A stretch of DNA of 64,000 nucleotides from Rodentibacter caecimuris (GCA_001998905.1 MLAA01000001.1:1-64000), one strand, 5' to 3'; shown: positions 18,940-30,155, counted from the first letter of the stretch. Numbers and translations: made by a program. The notes: generated by a model not told the origin, from the letters alone.

Positions 18940-19632
18940 TTATTGCCCATAATAAGCATTTTTACCATGTTTACGGAGATAGTGTTTATCCAGTAATTCT
19001 TGTTGCATTGAGCCAATATTTGGACGAATTTGATGACTGACAAAATTCATATACGCCACTTCTTCTAATACAACAGAATTATGTACGGCATCAAAACCAT
19101 CTTTTCCCCAAGTGAAGGGACCATGAGAGTGAACTAATACACCAGGCACAGATTTCGGTTCAAGATTGCGTTTACGGAATGTTTCAACAATCACCTTACC
19201 TGTTTCTAATTCATACTCACCTGCAATTTCTTCCGCTGTCATTCGGCGAGTACAAGGCACGGATCCGTAGAAATAATCGCCTTGCGTAGTACCTAGGGCA
19301 AGAATATCTTCACCCGCTTGTGCCCAAGCAGTCGCATGGCGAGAATGAGTATGTACCACCCCACCAATATCTTTAAATTGGCGATAGAGTTCTAAATGAG
19401 TAGGTGTATCTGAAGAAGGCTTTTTATCACCCCAAACTCGATTACCATTAAGATCAACAATCACAATATCATCAACGGTCATTAAATCATACTCGACACC
19501 AGAAGGTTTAATTGCGACCAAACCGCTTTCACGATCGATTTCACTCACATTCCCCCAAGTAAACGTAATTAATTTATATTTTGGCAACTCTAGATTCGCT
19601 TTTAATACCCTTTCTCTTAGTTCTTTTAACAT
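18940..19632 (-). CDS. ulaF: L-ribulose-5-phosphate 4-epimerase UlaF
   Basis: UlaF converts L-ribulose 5-phosphate to D-xylulose 5-phosphate, the last step of L-ascorbate catabolism. The 230-residue class-II-aldolase fold keeps the metal histidines in [12 protein letters not shown] and the later VHSHGPF, plus GNVSEIDR near the N terminus. AraD has the same reaction, but the position directly after ulaE (7-base overlap) assigns it to the ula pathway. A terminator follows. Confidence 0.94.
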   Translation of the reverse strand: MLKELRERVLKANLELPKYKLITFTWGNVSEIDRESGLVAIKPSGVEYDLMTVDDIVIVDLNGNRVWGDKKPSSDTPTHLELYRQFKDIGGVVHTHSRHATAWAQAGEDILALGTTQGDYFYGSVPCTRRMTAEEIAGEYELETGKVIVETFRKRNLEPKSVPGVLVHSHGPFTWGKDGFDAVHNSVVLEEVAYMNFVSHQIRPNIGSMQQELLDKHYLRKHGKNAYYGQ

Positions 19633-20486
19633 TGGAACCCCCCTTCTTTCATTTTCTGTTCAATCCAACGGCGAGCACTGATAATTTCCTCAATTGGTTC
19701 ATCTGATTTTTCGGTCCACATCTCAATTAAAAATGCACCTCGATAATTCAATTCAGCAAGAGTTTTAAAACAAGAGACAAAATCAACACAACCGTCGCCA
19801 AACGGTATATCGCGGAATTGCCCAGCACAGTTTGTTGTAACCTTATAAGTATCTTTTAAATGAATGGCAGAAATTTTATCAATGCCCAGTTTTAGCTCTT
19901 CGATAACATTGTCATTCCATGCAGAAAGATTACCTAAATCAGGATAGACAGTAAACCAAGGCGATTTAATAATATTATCCCACTTTTTCCAACGGGAAAT
20001 TGAACTCATAAATTTGGTATCCATAATCTCTACGGAGAGAGTAACTTGATTACTAGCAGCGAGTTCTACTGCCCATTCTAACCCTTGTTGAAAACGTTGG
20101 AGTGTGCCTTCATCTTGTTCTTCATAATACACATCATAACCCGCTAATTGAATAGTGCGAATCCCTGTATCAACAGCAAACTGAATAGCCTTTTCCATAA
20201 TTTCATAGGCTTTTCGGCGAGTCGCTTCATCGCGACTACCAAAAGGAAAACGACGATGACCCGATAAGCACATTGACGGAATAGTAACCCCCGTATTAAC
20301 AATAGCTTTCACCAAGTGTAATCGCTCTTTTTTACTCCAGTCTAAACGCGCTAAGCGTTCGTCAGTTTCATCAATAGACATTTCAACAAAATCAAAGCCA
20401 CAAGCTTTTGCAATGGATAAACGATCTTGCCAGCTAATGTTTTTAGGCAGGGCTTTTTCATAGATTCCAAGTTTATGTTTTCTCAC
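19626..20486 (-). CDS. ulaE: L-ribulose-5-phosphate 3-epimerase UlaE (L-xylulose-5-phosphate)
   Basis: UlaE interconverts L-xylulose 5-phosphate and L-ribulose 5-phosphate in ascorbate catabolism. The 286-residue TIM barrel shows LGIYEKALP at the N terminus, the metal ligands in SVEIMDT, a histidine in AIHLKDT, and a final FLIEMW. GGAGTG lies before the ATG. It is cotranscribed and translationally coupled with ulaF. Confidence 0.94.
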   Translation of the reverse strand: MRKHKLGIYEKALPKNISWQDRLSIAKACGFDFVEMSIDETDERLARLDWSKKERLHLVKAIVNTGVTIPSMCLSGHRRFPFGSRDEATRRKAYEIMEKAIQFAVDTGIRTIQLAGYDVYYEEQDEGTLQRFQQGLEWAVELAASNQVTLSVEIMDTKFMSSISRWKKWDNIIKSPWFTVYPDLGNLSAWNDNVIEELKLGIDKISAIHLKDTYKVTTNCAGQFRDIPFGDGCVDFVSCFKTLAELNYRGAFLIEMWTEKSDEPIEEIISARRWIEQKMKEGGFQC

Positions 20487-20513
20487 AGAACACTCCTATA
20501 AAGGGTTAAAGTT

Positions 20514-20532
20514 GGGTGCAAACATTGCACCC
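20514..20532. other. Hairpin between ulaR and ulaE
   Basis: GGGTGCAA/TTGCACCC (20514-20521 with 20525-20532), perfect 8-bp stem, no T run. It could attenuate read-through from ulaR into ulaE or stabilise mRNA; the role is unknown. Confidence 0.4.
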
Positions 20533-20608
20533 GATTTAAATATGGGACATATTCAATGTCCTTCTTTTCGTTTGTAAATCTTCACTTTAAATTTGAACCG
20601 AGCACCTC

Positions 20609-21355
20609 TTAAACAAGCATCACCGATAATCCTTTAGCCTGTAGAGACTGAATAAACTCAGGTTCCGCATCTTTACCCGTAATTAATAAATCAATATCTT
20701 TTAATTTAGTAAATAACATACCAACCTGTTGCCCCAATTTTGTACTATCAAGCAACACAACATACTTACCGGCTTTCGCAGATAGTCTTTGCTCTGAATT
20801 AGCAATAATCATATCGGTTTTATACAACCCTTCGGTCGTAAAACCTTTTCCACTGGTAAACATAATATTAGCGGCATAGGGATTTTCATTTTGATTAAGA
20901 GAAAGTGTAATAGCTTTATTACGGTTATACTGACCACCCATAATCACAATATCTTCATGGTTGTTTTCAATCAATTTATTGGCAAGGGGAATAAAGTTTG
21001 TGATGATTTGTAATTTCCTTCCACATAAATGATCGCCCAACATCTGCATTGTTGAACCACAGGTTAAAATAATTGAATCGCCTTCCTGGCATAATTGACT
21101 TGCTGCCTGTGCAATACGTTGCTTTTCATCAATATTATTGATTACCAAGCTATATTGATAATCTATAGGAAAAGACTGCATCGACTCTGCACCATTACGC
21201 ACTTTCTTCAATCTCCCTTGCTGGGCTAATTTATTGATATCCCGTCTTGCTGTTGCTGGCGAAATCTCAAGTTGCTCAACAATTTCCATTGTAGAAAGAG
21301 CCTTTTTCTCAAGTAACAATTGTAAAAGTCGTCTATGACGATAATTTTCGTTCAT
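20609..21355 (-). CDS. ulaR: DeoR-family regulator UlaR of the ascorbate genes
   Basis: UlaR represses the ula genes in E. coli and is released by L-ascorbate 6-phosphate. The 248 residues have an N-terminal winged HTH with ISPATARRDINKLAQQG (about residues 30-46), identical in the key segment to E. coli UlaR, and a sugar-phosphate-binding domain with CGSTMQMLG, IITNFIPLANKLIE, GGQYN and FTSGKGFTTEGLYKTDM. It sits between ulaG and ulaE on the minus strand; a terminator after ulaG suggests that ulaR has its own promoter. Confidence 0.93.
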   Translation of the reverse strand: MNENYRHRRLLQLLLEKKALSTMEIVEQLEISPATARRDINKLAQQGRLKKVRNGAESMQSFPIDYQYSLVINNIDEKQRIAQAASQLCQEGDSIILTCGSTMQMLGDHLCGRKLQIITNFIPLANKLIENNHEDIVIMGGQYNRNKAITLSLNQNENPYAANIMFTSGKGFTTEGLYKTDMIIANSEQRLSAKAGKYVVLLDSTKLGQQVGMLFTKLKDIDLLITGKDAEPEFIQSLQAKGLSVMLV

Positions 21356-21401
21356 TATATCTTCCTTGCTATGTCTTTGATACTATTGCTAATAATGAAC
21401 A

Positions 21402-21440
21402 AAAAATGAGCCACCTTCAAGTGGAAAAGGTGGCTTTTTT
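21402..21440 (-). terminator. Terminator after ulaG (symmetrical)
   Basis: AGCCACCTT/AAGGTGGCT (21409-21417 with 21427-21435), 9-base loop. The minus strand runs into a six-T tract; the plus strand is also T-rich. Confidence 0.85.
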
Positions 21441-21442
21441 TG

Positions 21443-22534
21443 TTATAACATTGATTTAAATTGAATATTAGGTTCGTGTTCAAAGCAGTCATCAAAACCA
21501 CGAGGGTGGTGGTACTCAATTAAATCTTTATCACGTGGATAAACATATTTACCGCCCACTTCCCAAATAAACGGATGGAATTTATATTGTAAACGTTCTT
21601 TACGCATTTTCCATAATTGAATAATCTCATCAGTACTTGCCATAAAGTTCGTCCAAATATCATGATGAACTGGAATAATAACTTTACAACGTAAACTTTC
21701 TGCCATACGTAATAAATCGACAGAAGTCATCTTATCAGCAATACCCACCGGATTTTCGCCATAGTTGTTGATTGCTACATCAATATCAAATTGTTTACCG
21801 TGTTTGGCAAATTGAATCGAGAAATGAGAATCTGCACCATGATAAATATTACCGCCAGGTGTTTTAAATACATAATTTACCGCCTTACGACCCATTTCTT
21901 CATCTGACGGGCAAAGACCCGCTAATTCACCACCTTGCGCTTCCGCCCCTTCAACCGGTAAAGTAACTAAACAAGTGCGGTCAAAAGAATCAAGCGCGTG
22001 AATTTCCACATCTTTTAATTTCACCACATCACCTGGTTTTACGATAATAATACGTTCTTCAGGTACGCCCCATTTTTTCCATAATTCCGCACAATGCCAA
22101 GGACCAACAAATTTCACATGATCCAATTTTGGATTATTTACAATTGCCGCAGCAACATTAACATCAATATGATCACTATGGTAATGAGAAGCTAAAATAA
22201 AATCCACTTCATTAATTGCAAATGGATCTAGCACCATTGGTGCTGCACGCAAGTTAGGTTGTAATTTACGTACGCCAGCCATATTTGCCATTTGGTGCCC
22301 ACGCACCATATCTTTCACTTTCTTAGTGCTTTTCCCACGACCACACCATAAATCCATACAAAGATTCGCGCCACCCGGGGTTTTGATCCAAACACCTACG
22401 CAACCTAACCACCACATAGCAAAATTGCCTTCCGGCACAACTTCTTGCTCAATCTCTTCATTTAGCCAGGTTCCCCACTCAGGGAAAGTAGAAAGAATCC
22501 AACTTTCACGGGTAATTTCTTGAATTTTGCTCAT
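21443..22534 (-). CDS. ulaG: L-ascorbate-6-phosphate lactonase UlaG
   Basis: UlaG opens the lactone ring of L-ascorbate 6-phosphate to give 3-keto-L-gulonate 6-phosphate, the first cytoplasmic step. It is a metallo-beta-lactamase fold with the metal motif SHYHSDHID (HxHxDH) and further ligands in HGADSHFS and PVHHD. I start it at the ATG at 22534 ([12 protein letters not shown], 363 residues), preceded by GAAAGGAG; the open frame extends 14 codons further without support. It is divergent from ulaA. Confidence 0.95.
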   Translation of the reverse strand: MSKIQEITRESWILSTFPEWGTWLNEEIEQEVVPEGNFAMWWLGCVGVWIKTPGGANLCMDLWCGRGKSTKKVKDMVRGHQMANMAGVRKLQPNLRAAPMVLDPFAINEVDFILASHYHSDHIDVNVAAAIVNNPKLDHVKFVGPWHCAELWKKWGVPEERIIIVKPGDVVKLKDVEIHALDSFDRTCLVTLPVEGAEAQGGELAGLCPSDEEMGRKAVNYVFKTPGGNIYHGADSHFSIQFAKHGKQFDIDVAINNYGENPVGIADKMTSVDLLRMAESLRCKVIIPVHHDIWTNFMASTDEIIQLWKMRKERLQYKFHPFIWEVGGKYVYPRDKDLIEYHHPRGFDDCFEHEPNIQFKSML

Positions 22535-22901
22535 TTTTAACTCCTTTCGGCCATTTAGATAATCAAAATAAATCATATCAAATCATTCCGCTTTGTAAAA
22601 TACTTTTTATGAAATTTGTGATCAAGCTCTAAACTTACTTTTCTTCTTTACGGTAACAAAAGACAAATAATCCATTTAAAAACAAAAGGTAACAAATCCA
22701 AAAATAGATAATTCATGAAAATTAAGAGATCTCTCAATGTGATAAAAATAAAATGTGATAATGCTCACAAAAACTCAAATTCAATCTTTTTTATTCATGG
22801 ATAATTGCTATTATTTGCAGGATTTCTTTTTCGAGATGATTCGGAATGAATTCAAACACCAAGTATTTTCCATTTTAATTAATGTCAACAGAGGTTCTGT
22901 T
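22535..22901. promoter_or_regulatory. Divergent ulaG/ulaA control region
   Basis: This 367-bp region separates the two divergent ula units. It holds a perfect CRP-type site at 22754-22769, a second half-matching TGTGATCAAGCTCTAA at about 22617, and a direct repeat GGTAACAAA at 22652-22660 and 22688-22696 (36 bp apart), which is a candidate UlaR element. No gene is evident in it; the frame opening at 22755 is upstream read-through of ulaA. Confidence 0.65.
22754..22769. promoter_or_regulatory. CRP site upstream of ulaA
   Basis: TGTGATAATGCTCACA has both half-sites of the CRP consensus TGTGA-N6-TCACA intact. It lies 133 bp before the chosen ulaA start. Confidence 0.75.
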
Positions 22902-24713
22902 ATGGAAACATTATTAGATCTATTTATTGTCTTTAGAGATCAAGTTCTCAATAAAGCACCACTACTCTTAGGTATTGTTGCTTGTATTGGTTATATCCTT
23001 TTGCGTAAAGACACAACAACCGTTATTAAAGGTACGATTAAAACTATCGTCGGATTTATGTTAGTTCAAGTGGGGGCCGGCGAATTAGTAAAAGGTTTTA
23101 AACCTATTATCACAAAATTATCCGAATATCATGGTCTAACCGGAGCGGTAATTGACCCTTACACCAGTATGCAAGCGACCATTGAGACAATGGCTGACAA
23201 TTATGCGTGGGTCGGCTATGCCGTCTTGCTAGCATTAGCATTAAATATTTTACTGGTAGTATTCCGACGCTTTACCGGCATTCGCACCATTATGCTGACC
23301 GGGCACATTATGTTTCAACAAGCCGGTTTAGTTGCCGTATTCTATATGCTCATTGGCGCATCAATGATGGAAACCATTATCTATACCGCTATTATTATGG
23401 CACTGTATTGGGGGATTTCATCTAACATTATGTATAAGCCGACTCAAGCCGTAACAGGCGGAGCCGGTTTTTCTATCGGACATCAACAGCAAATCGCTTC
23501 TTGGATTGCCGTTCAACTCGCCCCAAAACTCGGTAATAGAGAAGACAGCGTCGATAATATGAAATTACCGAAATGGTTGCATATTTTCCACGACAGTATC
23601 TCTGCGACTGTACTGGTTATGACCGTATTCTTTGGCATTATCTTACTTTCTTTTGGTTTAGATAATCTACAAACCATGGCAGGCAAAACACATTGGACAA
23701 TTTATATTTTGGAGACCGGATTAAAATTTGCTGTTGCCATTCAAGTGATTGTTATTGGTGTTCGAATGTTTGTCGCCGAATTATCCGAGGCATTCAAAGG
23801 AATTTCTGAAAGAGTGATTCCTAATGCCGTTTTAGCTATCGACTGTGCGGCAATTTATGCTTTCTCACCAAATGCTATGGTATTCGGTTTTATGTGGGGG
23901 GCAATCGGTCAATTCGTTGCTGTCGGTTTATTACTTGGTTTTGACGCTTCCGTATTAATTATTCCGGGCTTCATTCCGATGTTCTTCTCTAATGCAACAA
24001 TCGGTGTATTTGCCAACCATTTTGGTGGCTGGCGTGCCGTGATGAAAATTTGTTTTGTGATGGGTATTGTTGAAGTATTAGGTTCTGCATGGGTCATTCA
24101 CTTACTCGCTACCCAAGGCGCAACCTTTAACGGTTGGATGGGAATGGCCGATTGGGCCTTATTCTTCCCACCTATATTACAAGGTATCGTTAGCGTTCCA
24201 TTCTTCTTCTTTATTATCTTAGCCGCTGCATTCATGTATATGGCATTCGCTGCAAAAAAATTACGCTCAGCAGAAGCAGCTGCCGCTAAGGCAGGCAAAA
24301 CACTTGAGCAAATGGATGGTTACGGTGTTGATGAAAACACAGAAGAATCAGCTTCTCAAAAACATTCAAGCCAAAGTGCGGTCAAAAATGACGATATTTC
24401 CGACGATACAGTAAAACCAGTGCGGATTCTTGCTGTCTGTGGTTCGGGTCAAGGTTCTTCTATGATGATGAAAATGAAGATAAAAGGCTATCTAGACAAA
24501 CGTGGGATTCCAAACATTATGGATTCTTGTGCAGTTACCGACTATAAAGGCAAATTAGACAATACAGACATTATTGTCTCGTCTAAACACTTATCTGGGG
24601 AAATTCAAGTAGGCGAAGGAAAATTTGTATTAGGCGTGCAAAATATGCTCAACCCAAACTCCTTTGGTGATGAATTAATCGACTTGATTAATAAATTCCA
24701 GAATAACAAATAA
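22902..24713 (+). CDS. ulaA: Ascorbate PTS permease, fused IIC-IIB (UlaA-UlaB)
   Basis: The protein imports L-ascorbate and phosphorylates it at C6. Starting at the ATG at 22902 ([11 protein letters not shown], preceded by GAGG) it has 603 residues; the frame upstream to 22755 lacks membrane logic and starts inside the CRP site. Residues 1 to about 460 are the multi-span IIC domain with [12 protein letters not shown] and the [13 protein letters not shown] segment. A charged linker of about 50 residues follows. The last ~95 residues are a IIB domain with the phosphorylated Cys in [11 protein letters not shown]. coli has these as separate UlaA and UlaB. The linker contains an uptake signal (24373). 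Confidence 0.94.
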   Translation: METLLDLFIVFRDQVLNKAPLLLGIVACIGYILLRKDTTTVIKGTIKTIVGFMLVQVGAGELVKGFKPIITKLSEYHGLTGAVIDPYTSMQATIETMADNYAWVGYAVLLALALNILLVVFRRFTGIRTIMLTGHIMFQQAGLVAVFYMLIGASMMETIIYTAIIMALYWGISSNIMYKPTQAVTGGAGFSIGHQQQIASWIAVQLAPKLGNREDSVDNMKLPKWLHIFHDSISATVLVMTVFFGIILLSFGLDNLQTMAGKTHWTIYILETGLKFAVAIQVIVIGVRMFVAELSEAFKGISERVIPNAVLAIDCAAIYAFSPNAMVFGFMWGAIGQFVAVGLLLGFDASVLIIPGFIPMFFSNATIGVFANHFGGWRAVMKICFVMGIVEVLGSAWVIHLLATQGATFNGWMGMADWALFFPPILQGIVSVPFFFFIILAAAFMYMAFAAKKLRSAEAAAAKAGKTLEQMDGYGVDENTEESASQKHSSQSAVKNDDISDDTVKPVRILAVCGSGQGSSMMMKMKIKGYLDKRGIPNIMDSCAVTDYKGKLDNTDIIVSSKHLSGEIQVGEGKFVLGVQNMLNPNSFGDELIDLINKFQNNK

Positions 24714-24782
24714 TGAAACAAAGTGCGGTTGATTTTCAACGGGAATTTGACCGCCACAGCACTACTCATTAAGGATGTAACT

Positions 24783-25250
24783 ATGTTAAAAGAATCACTT
24801 ATTGCTAACAATTCCATTAAACTTAACCAAACTGCCGAAGATTGGAAAGCAGCCATTAAAATCGGTACGGATTTGCTAGAAGCTTCCGGTGCTATTGAAC
24901 CTCGCTATTACGATACGATTATCAGCAATATCGAAAAAATGGGACCTTATATTATTTTAGCTCCGGGTCTTGCAATGCCTCATGCCCGTCCAGAAGAAGG
25001 GGTAATTAAAACCGCATTTGCATTAGTTACCTTAAAAGAACCGATTTATTTTGAGGGAGAAGATGATCCAATATATGTGTTGATTACCCTAGCCGGAAGT
25101 GATTCCGATCAGCATATGCAAGGCTTAATGGAAATTACCCAAGTGCTTGATGACCCAGAGAGTGATGACGGTGTGGACCTAAACCGTTTTCGCCATTGTA
25201 ACAATGCCGATGAAGTCTATGCTGCCATTGACAAGGCACTAAACGGCTAA
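24783..25250 (+). CDS. ulaC: Ascorbate PTS component IIA (UlaC)
   Basis: UlaC passes phosphate from HPr to the IIB domain of UlaA-B. The 155-residue mannitol/fructose-type IIA domain has the phospho-histidine in LAMPHARPEEG (about His67). The ATG at 24783 is preceded by AAGGA; the alternative GTG at 24723 lies in an uptake signal and adds an unconserved leader. It follows ulaA by 69 bp in the same transcription unit. Confidence 0.94.
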   Translation: MLKESLIANNSIKLNQTAEDWKAAIKIGTDLLEASGAIEPRYYDTIISNIEKMGPYIILAPGLAMPHARPEEGVIKTAFALVTLKEPIYFEGEDDPIYVLITLAGSDSDQHMQGLMEITQVLDDPESDDGVDLNRFRHCNNADEVYAAIDKALNG

Positions 25251-25262
25251 TCTCATTCAATA

Positions 25263-25289
25263 AAAGTGCGGTCAAAATTAACCGCACTT
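25263..25289. terminator. Facing uptake-signal hairpin between ulaC and ulaD
   Basis: AAGTGCGGT and ACCGCACTT face each other with an 8-base spacer. It could partly terminate between ulaC and ulaD, but no T run follows on the plus strand. Confidence 0.55.
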
Positions 25290-25328
25290 CCCCCCACTAA
25301 TTTCAATTTAACAGAAGGAATGATAACT

Positions 25329-26009
25329 ATGTCTAGACCATTATTACAAATAGCCCTTGATTCTCTTTCTTTGGAAAAAGCGGTTGCTGATGCCAAACAA
25401 GCAGAAAATTTAGTGGAAATTATTGAAATCGGTACTATTCTAGCTTGTGCTGAAGGGATGAAAGCAGTCAGTACCCTGCGCGCTTTACACCCAAACCATA
25501 TTATTGTTTGTGATTTAAAAACCACTGACGGTGGCGCAATTTTAGCAAAAATGGCATTTGAGGCGGGAGCAGACTGGCTAACCGTTTCTGCTGCAGCCCA
25601 CCCTGCAACTAAAGCAGCCTGTAAAAAAGTGGCTGACGAATTTAATGCCGCCCACCCTGAATTAAAAGTGAAAAAAGAAATTCAAATTGAGATCTATGGT
25701 AACTGGACTATCGAAAAAGATGCCAAAGAATGGGTTGAGTTAGGCGTCACACAAGCAATCTATCACCGCTCACGCGATGCCGAACTAGCCGGTAAAGGCT
25801 GGACATCTGAAGATGTTGAATTAATGAAAAAATTATCTGCTCTTGGACTTGAATTATCTATTACCGGTGGTATTGTGCCGGAAGATATCCACCTATTCAA
25901 AGAAATCAAAAATGCCAAAGCCTTTATTGCTGGTCGAGCATTAGTCGGAGAAAAAGGTAAAACCACCGCAGAAGCCATTCGTGCCGAAATTGCAAAATAT
26001 TGGGCATAG
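25329..26009 (+). CDS. ulaD: 3-keto-L-gulonate-6-phosphate decarboxylase UlaD
   Basis: UlaD decarboxylates 3-keto-L-gulonate 6-phosphate to L-xylulose 5-phosphate. The 226-residue orotidine-decarboxylase-type barrel has the DxKxxD catalytic signature in VCDLKTTDGG, plus EIYGNWT and SITGGIVPED. The start at 25329 (MSRPLLQIALD) has AGAAGGA upstream; the GTG at 25266 is again inside an uptake signal. The next gene is transketolase, as in H. influenzae as I recall (ulaD next to tkt). Confidence 0.95.
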   Translation: MSRPLLQIALDSLSLEKAVADAKQAENLVEIIEIGTILACAEGMKAVSTLRALHPNHIIVCDLKTTDGGAILAKMAFEAGADWLTVSAAAHPATKAACKKVADEFNAAHPELKVKKEIQIEIYGNWTIEKDAKEWVELGVTQAIYHRSRDAELAGKGWTSEDVELMKKLSALGLELSITGGIVPEDIHLFKEIKNAKAFIAGRALVGEKGKTTAEAIRAEIAKYWA

Positions 26010-26122
26010 TACATACCTATATTTTAGGTTTTGTTAAATTTATCGCTAAAGCAAGAATTTCTAACCAAAAATCGGGTAAAATAGCGAAAATTTTACCCGT
26101 TTTTATTATATAGGAGAATAAA

Positions 26123-28120
26123 ATGGCAACTCGCAGACAATTAGCAAATGCAATTCGTTTCTTATCAATGGATGCCGTACAAAAAGCAAAATCCGGACAT
26201 CCTGGCGCACCAATGGGAATGGCAGATATTGCCGAAGTTCTATGGCGTGATTTTCTAAAACATAATCCGACCAATCCAACCTGGGCGGATAGAGACCGTT
26301 TCGTACTTTCTAACGGACACGGTTCAATGCTAATTTACAGTTTATTACATTTAACTGGTTATGACCTGTCTATTGAAGACTTAAAACAATTCCGTCAATT
26401 ACATTCCAAAACACCGGGACACCCTGAATATGGGTATGCACCGGGCGTTGAAACCACAACGGGTCCGTTAGGACAAGGGATCACCAATGCGGTGGGAATG
26501 GCAATTGCGGAAAAAACCCTTGCCGGACAATTTAATCGCGAAGCACATAATATTGTCGATCACCATACTTATGTTTTCTTAGGGGACGGTTGTTTAATGG
26601 AGGGAATTTCCCATGAAGCCTGTTCTTTAGCTGGGACATTAGGATTAGGAAAATTAATTGCATTCTATGACGATAACAATATTTCCATTGACGGGCATGT
26701 AGATGGTTGGTTCTCCGATGACACAGCAAAACGGTTCGAATCCTACGGCTGGCAGGTTATTCGCAATGTAGACGGACACAATGCAGAGCAAATCCGTGCG
26801 GCTATCGTATTAGCTCAAGCAGAGACAGCAAAACCAACCTTAATTATCTGTAAAACGATTATCGGTTTTGGTTCCCCAAATAAAGCAAACTCTCACGATA
26901 GCCACGGAGCCCCATTAGGTGATGAAGAAATTGCTTTAACTCGCCAAGCGCTGAATTGGGATTATGCACCGTTTGAAATTCCAGCTGATTACTATGCAGC
27001 TTGGGATGCAAAAGAAAAAGGTAAAGTGGCTGAACAATCGTGGGCAGAAAAATTTGCCGCTTATGAAAAAGCCTATCCGTCATTAGCTGCGGAATTTAAG
27101 CGTCGTATGGCTGGAGAACTACCCGTAAACTGGGCAGCAGAATCCAAAGCCTTTATCGAAAAATTACAAGCTAATCCGGCAAATATTGCCAGCCGTAAAG
27201 CATCACAAAATGCGATCGAAGCTTATGCACACTTATTGCCAGAGTTTTTAGGTGGTTCAGCAGATCTTGCCAGCTCCAACTTAACCCTATGGTCTGGCTC
27301 TAAACCGATTCGCGCGACAACCAATGTAGATGGTAACTATATTAACTACGGCGTGCGTGAATTTGGTATGTCAGCAATAATGAACGGTATCGCGCTACAC
27401 GGTGGCTTTATTCCTTATGGTGCAACTTTCTTAATGTTCTATGAATATGCCCATAATGCGGTGCGTATGGCGGCATTAATGAAACAACGTGCATTGTTTG
27501 TTTACACCCACGACTCTATCGGCTTAGGTGAAGACGGACCGACCCACCAACCAGTAGAACAAACCGCCGCTTTACGTTTAATTCCAAATTTAGAAACATG
27601 GCGTCCCTGTGATCAAGTTGAATCCGCAATCGCGTGGCAACAAGCGGTACAACGTAAAGACGGTCCGAGTGCCCTGATCTTTACTCGCCAAAACTTAACA
27701 CAAATTGACCGCACTTCTGTCCAACTGGAAAACGTTGCGCACGGCGGCTATGTATTAAAAGATTGTGCCGGTACACCGGATTTAATCTTTATCGCCACTG
27801 GCTCTGAAGTGGAACTTGCCGTTAAAGCCGCAGCAGTATTAACCAGTGAAGGTAAAAATGTACGCGTAGTATCAATGCCAAGCACCAATGTATTTGATAA
27901 ACAAAGTCTGGAATATCGCGAATCCGTGTTACCAAGTGCGATTACCAAACGAGTCGCAATTGAAGCTGGTATTGCTGATTTCTGGTACAAATATATCGGT
28001 TTTGAAGGTCGTATTATTGGTATGCACTCATTCGGTGAATCAGCCCCAGCAGATCAATTATTTAAACTATTTGGCTTCAGCGTTGAAAATATAGTCTCGA
28101 CAGCAAAAGAAATTTTGTAA
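26123..28120 (+). CDS. tkt: Transketolase
   Basis: Thiamine-diphosphate enzyme that moves two-carbon units between pentose and hexose phosphates; its substrate xylulose 5-phosphate is the end product of the upstream ula genes. The 665 residues show [18 protein letters not shown] (N terminus), TPP motif [13 protein letters not shown], substrate residues in [12 protein letters not shown], and the transketolase signature [20 protein letters not shown] precedes the ATG. It follows ulaD by 113 bp and is probably also transcribed alone, since it is the housekeeping type. Confidence 0.97.
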   Translation: MATRRQLANAIRFLSMDAVQKAKSGHPGAPMGMADIAEVLWRDFLKHNPTNPTWADRDRFVLSNGHGSMLIYSLLHLTGYDLSIEDLKQFRQLHSKTPGHPEYGYAPGVETTTGPLGQGITNAVGMAIAEKTLAGQFNREAHNIVDHHTYVFLGDGCLMEGISHEACSLAGTLGLGKLIAFYDDNNISIDGHVDGWFSDDTAKRFESYGWQVIRNVDGHNAEQIRAAIVLAQAETAKPTLIICKTIIGFGSPNKANSHDSHGAPLGDEEIALTRQALNWDYAPFEIPADYYAAWDAKEKGKVAEQSWAEKFAAYEKAYPSLAAEFKRRMAGELPVNWAAESKAFIEKLQANPANIASRKASQNAIEAYAHLLPEFLGGSADLASSNLTLWSGSKPIRATTNVDGNYINYGVREFGMSAIMNGIALHGGFIPYGATFLMFYEYAHNAVRMAALMKQRALFVYTHDSIGLGEDGPTHQPVEQTAALRLIPNLETWRPCDQVESAIAWQQAVQRKDGPSALIFTRQNLTQIDRTSVQLENVAHGGYVLKDCAGTPDLIFIATGSEVELAVKAAAVLTSEGKNVRVVSMPSTNVFDKQSLEYRESVLPSAITKRVAIEAGIADFWYKYIGFEGRIIGMHSFGESAPADQLFKLFGFSVENIVSTAKEIL

Positions 28121-28135
28121 TTTGATTAAAATTTA

Positions 28136-28193
28136 AAAATATCGCCTTTCAATAATTTCTGTATATCAATATATTGGAAGGTGATATTTTTTT
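28136..28193 (+). terminator. Long terminator after tkt
   Basis: A 19-bp stem (28136-28154 with 28172-28190) with two G-U pairs, followed by a T run of seven. Confidence 0.9.
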
Positions 28194-28296
28194 GTCTTGT
28201 ACTCTATTTAATTTGAAAAATAGCAAAAAAGTTGTTTTTTTTTAAATTGAAATATGGTATCAATACATACAATCAAATTCGTAGGATTATGAGAAA

Positions 28297-28377
28297 ATGC
28301 CTGTTCGTTCTATTATCAGCCTAATTATTAACCTCGTGGTGATTATTATCACCGCGAGGGTTTTTATTGGCAGATAA
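28297..28377 (+). CDS. ilvL: ilv operon leader peptide (IlvL-like)
   Basis: A 26-codon ORF too short for most gene finders: it contains 8 Ile, 4 Val and 2 Leu codons, including a run VVIII at positions 14-18. GTAGGA lies about 11 bases upstream. Its Ile/Val-rich part overlaps the first arm of the attenuator, as expected for ribosome-sensed control of the branched-chain operon. I infer the role from position and composition; the sequence is not close to E. coli IlvL. Confidence 0.85.
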   Translation: MPVRSIISLIINLVVIIITARVFIGR

Positions 28378-28424
28378 AGAATAACCGGATCCAATAAACC
28401 CTCGCTATTTAGTGAGGGTTTTTT
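28332..28424 (+). promoter_or_regulatory. ilvGM attenuator
   Basis: Segment 1 (28332-28343) pairs with segment 2 (28348-28359) over 12 bp with one G-U. Segment 3, CCCTCGCT (28399-28406), pairs with segment 4, AGTGAGGG (28411-28418), followed by six T residues: the terminator. Segment 2 also matches segment 3 (GCGAGGG at 28354-28360 against CCCTCGC at 28399-28405), giving the competing antiterminator. This is a complete classical attenuator. Confidence 0.85.
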
Positions 28425-28483
28425 CATTGTGCAAAATAAATAAACCCTCATCAGATAGCATTAACTTTAATTTAAGGTGATAT

Positions 28484-30142
28484 ATGAATGGAGCGAAGCT
28501 AATTGTTGAATGTTTAAAGGCTCATGATATAACCACACTTTTTGGTTATCCTGGTGGCGCAATTATGCCGGTATACGATGCAATTTATGATTCCGGTTTA
28601 GATCACTTACTATGCCGTAATGAGCAGGGAGCAGCAATCGCGGCTATCGGTTATGCCCGTGCGACAGGAAAGACAGGTGTATGTATTGCTACATCAGGAC
28701 CGGGCGCAACTAATTTAGTAACCGGCTTGGGTGATGCTTTGATGGACTCCATTCCCATTGTCGCCATTACCGGGCAAGTTGCATCTCCCTTTATCGGTAC
28801 CGATGCATTCCAAGAAGCCGATGTATTAGGATTGTCTCTAGCCTGTACTAAACATAGCTTTATTGTCCAGAATATTGAAGAACTTCCTGAAATTATCGCT
28901 AAAGCATTTCAAATTGCTCAAAGCGGACGTCCCGGGCCGGTATTAATAGATGTTCCAAAAGATATTCAATTCTCACCAACTGATGCAGCTCCGATTGTCT
29001 ATGCCAAACAACCAAATCCTCCGCAAAATTCGACCGCACTTTCCCAAGCTAAAGTCTTATTAGGCCAAGCTAGACGTCCTGTGCTTTATGTGGGCGGAGG
29101 TGTCGGTATGGCAAATGGTGTGCAGGCTATTAGAGCGTTTTTGGATATTGCTAATATCCCCTCAGTTTCCACCATTAAAGGTTTAGGCTCAATTCCACCA
29201 CAGCATCCGCTTTATATGGGAATGATTGGCATGCACGGTACCAAAGCGGCAAATTATGCGGTACAAGAATGTGATCTATTATTAGCATGTGGAGCTCGAT
29301 TTGATGATCGGGTAACCGGCAAACTAGATACCTTTGCGCCACACGCCAAGGTTATTCATATTGATATTGATGTAGCGGAAATGAATAAACTACGCAAAGC
29401 GGATATTGCTTTATGTGGCGATTTGATTAAAGCAATAAACGAATTGGCTCAACCGTTGAATATTGATGAATGGCGAAAAGATGTGATTAAGCTTAAAGTC
29501 GATTTTGATTATCGTTACACTGAAAATAACGGTGATAAAGAAATTGATCCGTGGGCATTATTACATACACTTTCCCAACGTAAACCACACAATGCAGTTG
29601 TTACCACCGATGTTGGTCAACATCAAATGTGGACTGCACAACATATGCAACATTTTGCACCAGAAAATTACATTACTTCTGCTGGTTTCGGCACAATGGG
29701 GTTCGGTTTACCGGCTGCAGTAGGTGCGGCAAAAGCCCGCCCGAATGATTCGGTTATCTTAATCACGGGAGATGGTTCTTTTATGATGAATGTACAAGAA
29801 TTGGGGTCAATTAAACGGGCAAACTTACCAATAAAAATTTTATTATTGGATAATCAACGATTAGGCATGGTACGTCAATGGCAAACGTTATTTTTCCAGG
29901 GGCGCCATAGCCAAACCATTTTAGACGATAATCCGGATTTCGTAATGCTTGCTAACGCCTTTGATATTACGGCAGAGCGCATTGAAAAAGCCGATGAAGT
30001 ATCAGCAGCATTGGATCGCTTACTAAATAGCCAAGGCGCCTATTTATTACACGTTTGTATTCCTAATGAAGAAAACGTCTGGCCGTTGGTCCCACCAAAT
30101 GCCTGCAATACGGATATGTTATGCGAAGATATTGGTGTTTAG
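28484..30142 (+). CDS. ilvG: Acetolactate synthase II large subunit
   Basis: TPP- and FAD-dependent enzyme that condenses pyruvate with pyruvate or 2-ketobutyrate, the first common step of valine and isoleucine synthesis. The 552 residues are full length, unlike the frameshifted ilvG of E. coli K-12. The catalytic Glu is in RNEQGAA, the FAD domain holds [11 protein letters not shown], and the TPP motif is [21 protein letters not shown] precedes the ATG. It is the first structural gene after the attenuator. Confidence 0.96.
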   Translation: MNGAKLIVECLKAHDITTLFGYPGGAIMPVYDAIYDSGLDHLLCRNEQGAAIAAIGYARATGKTGVCIATSGPGATNLVTGLGDALMDSIPIVAITGQVASPFIGTDAFQEADVLGLSLACTKHSFIVQNIEELPEIIAKAFQIAQSGRPGPVLIDVPKDIQFSPTDAAPIVYAKQPNPPQNSTALSQAKVLLGQARRPVLYVGGGVGMANGVQAIRAFLDIANIPSVSTIKGLGSIPPQHPLYMGMIGMHGTKAANYAVQECDLLLACGARFDDRVTGKLDTFAPHAKVIHIDIDVAEMNKLRKADIALCGDLIKAINELAQPLNIDEWRKDVIKLKVDFDYRYTENNGDKEIDPWALLHTLSQRKPHNAVVTTDVGQHQMWTAQHMQHFAPENYITSAGFGTMGFGLPAAVGAAKARPNDSVILITGDGSFMMNVQELGSIKRANLPIKILLLDNQRLGMVRQWQTLFFQGRHSQTILDDNPDFVMLANAFDITAERIEKADEVSAALDRLLNSQGAYLLHVCIPNEENVWPLVPPNACNTDMLCEDIGV

Positions 30143-30155
30143 GGAGGAGAATACA

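Noticed and set aside
21973..22000. Uptake signal in ulaG as a regulatory element
   Set aside because: It is coding sequence and an ordinary single uptake signal.
22755..22901. 49-codon N-terminal extension of ulaA
   Set aside because: It begins inside the CRP site and gives an unconserved leader; the ATG at 22902 has GAGG and fits UlaA.
24723..24782. GTG start for ulaC
   Set aside because: It lies in an uptake signal; the ATG at 24783 has a good Shine-Dalgarno sequence and fits the family start. The same applies to the GTG at 25266 for ulaD.
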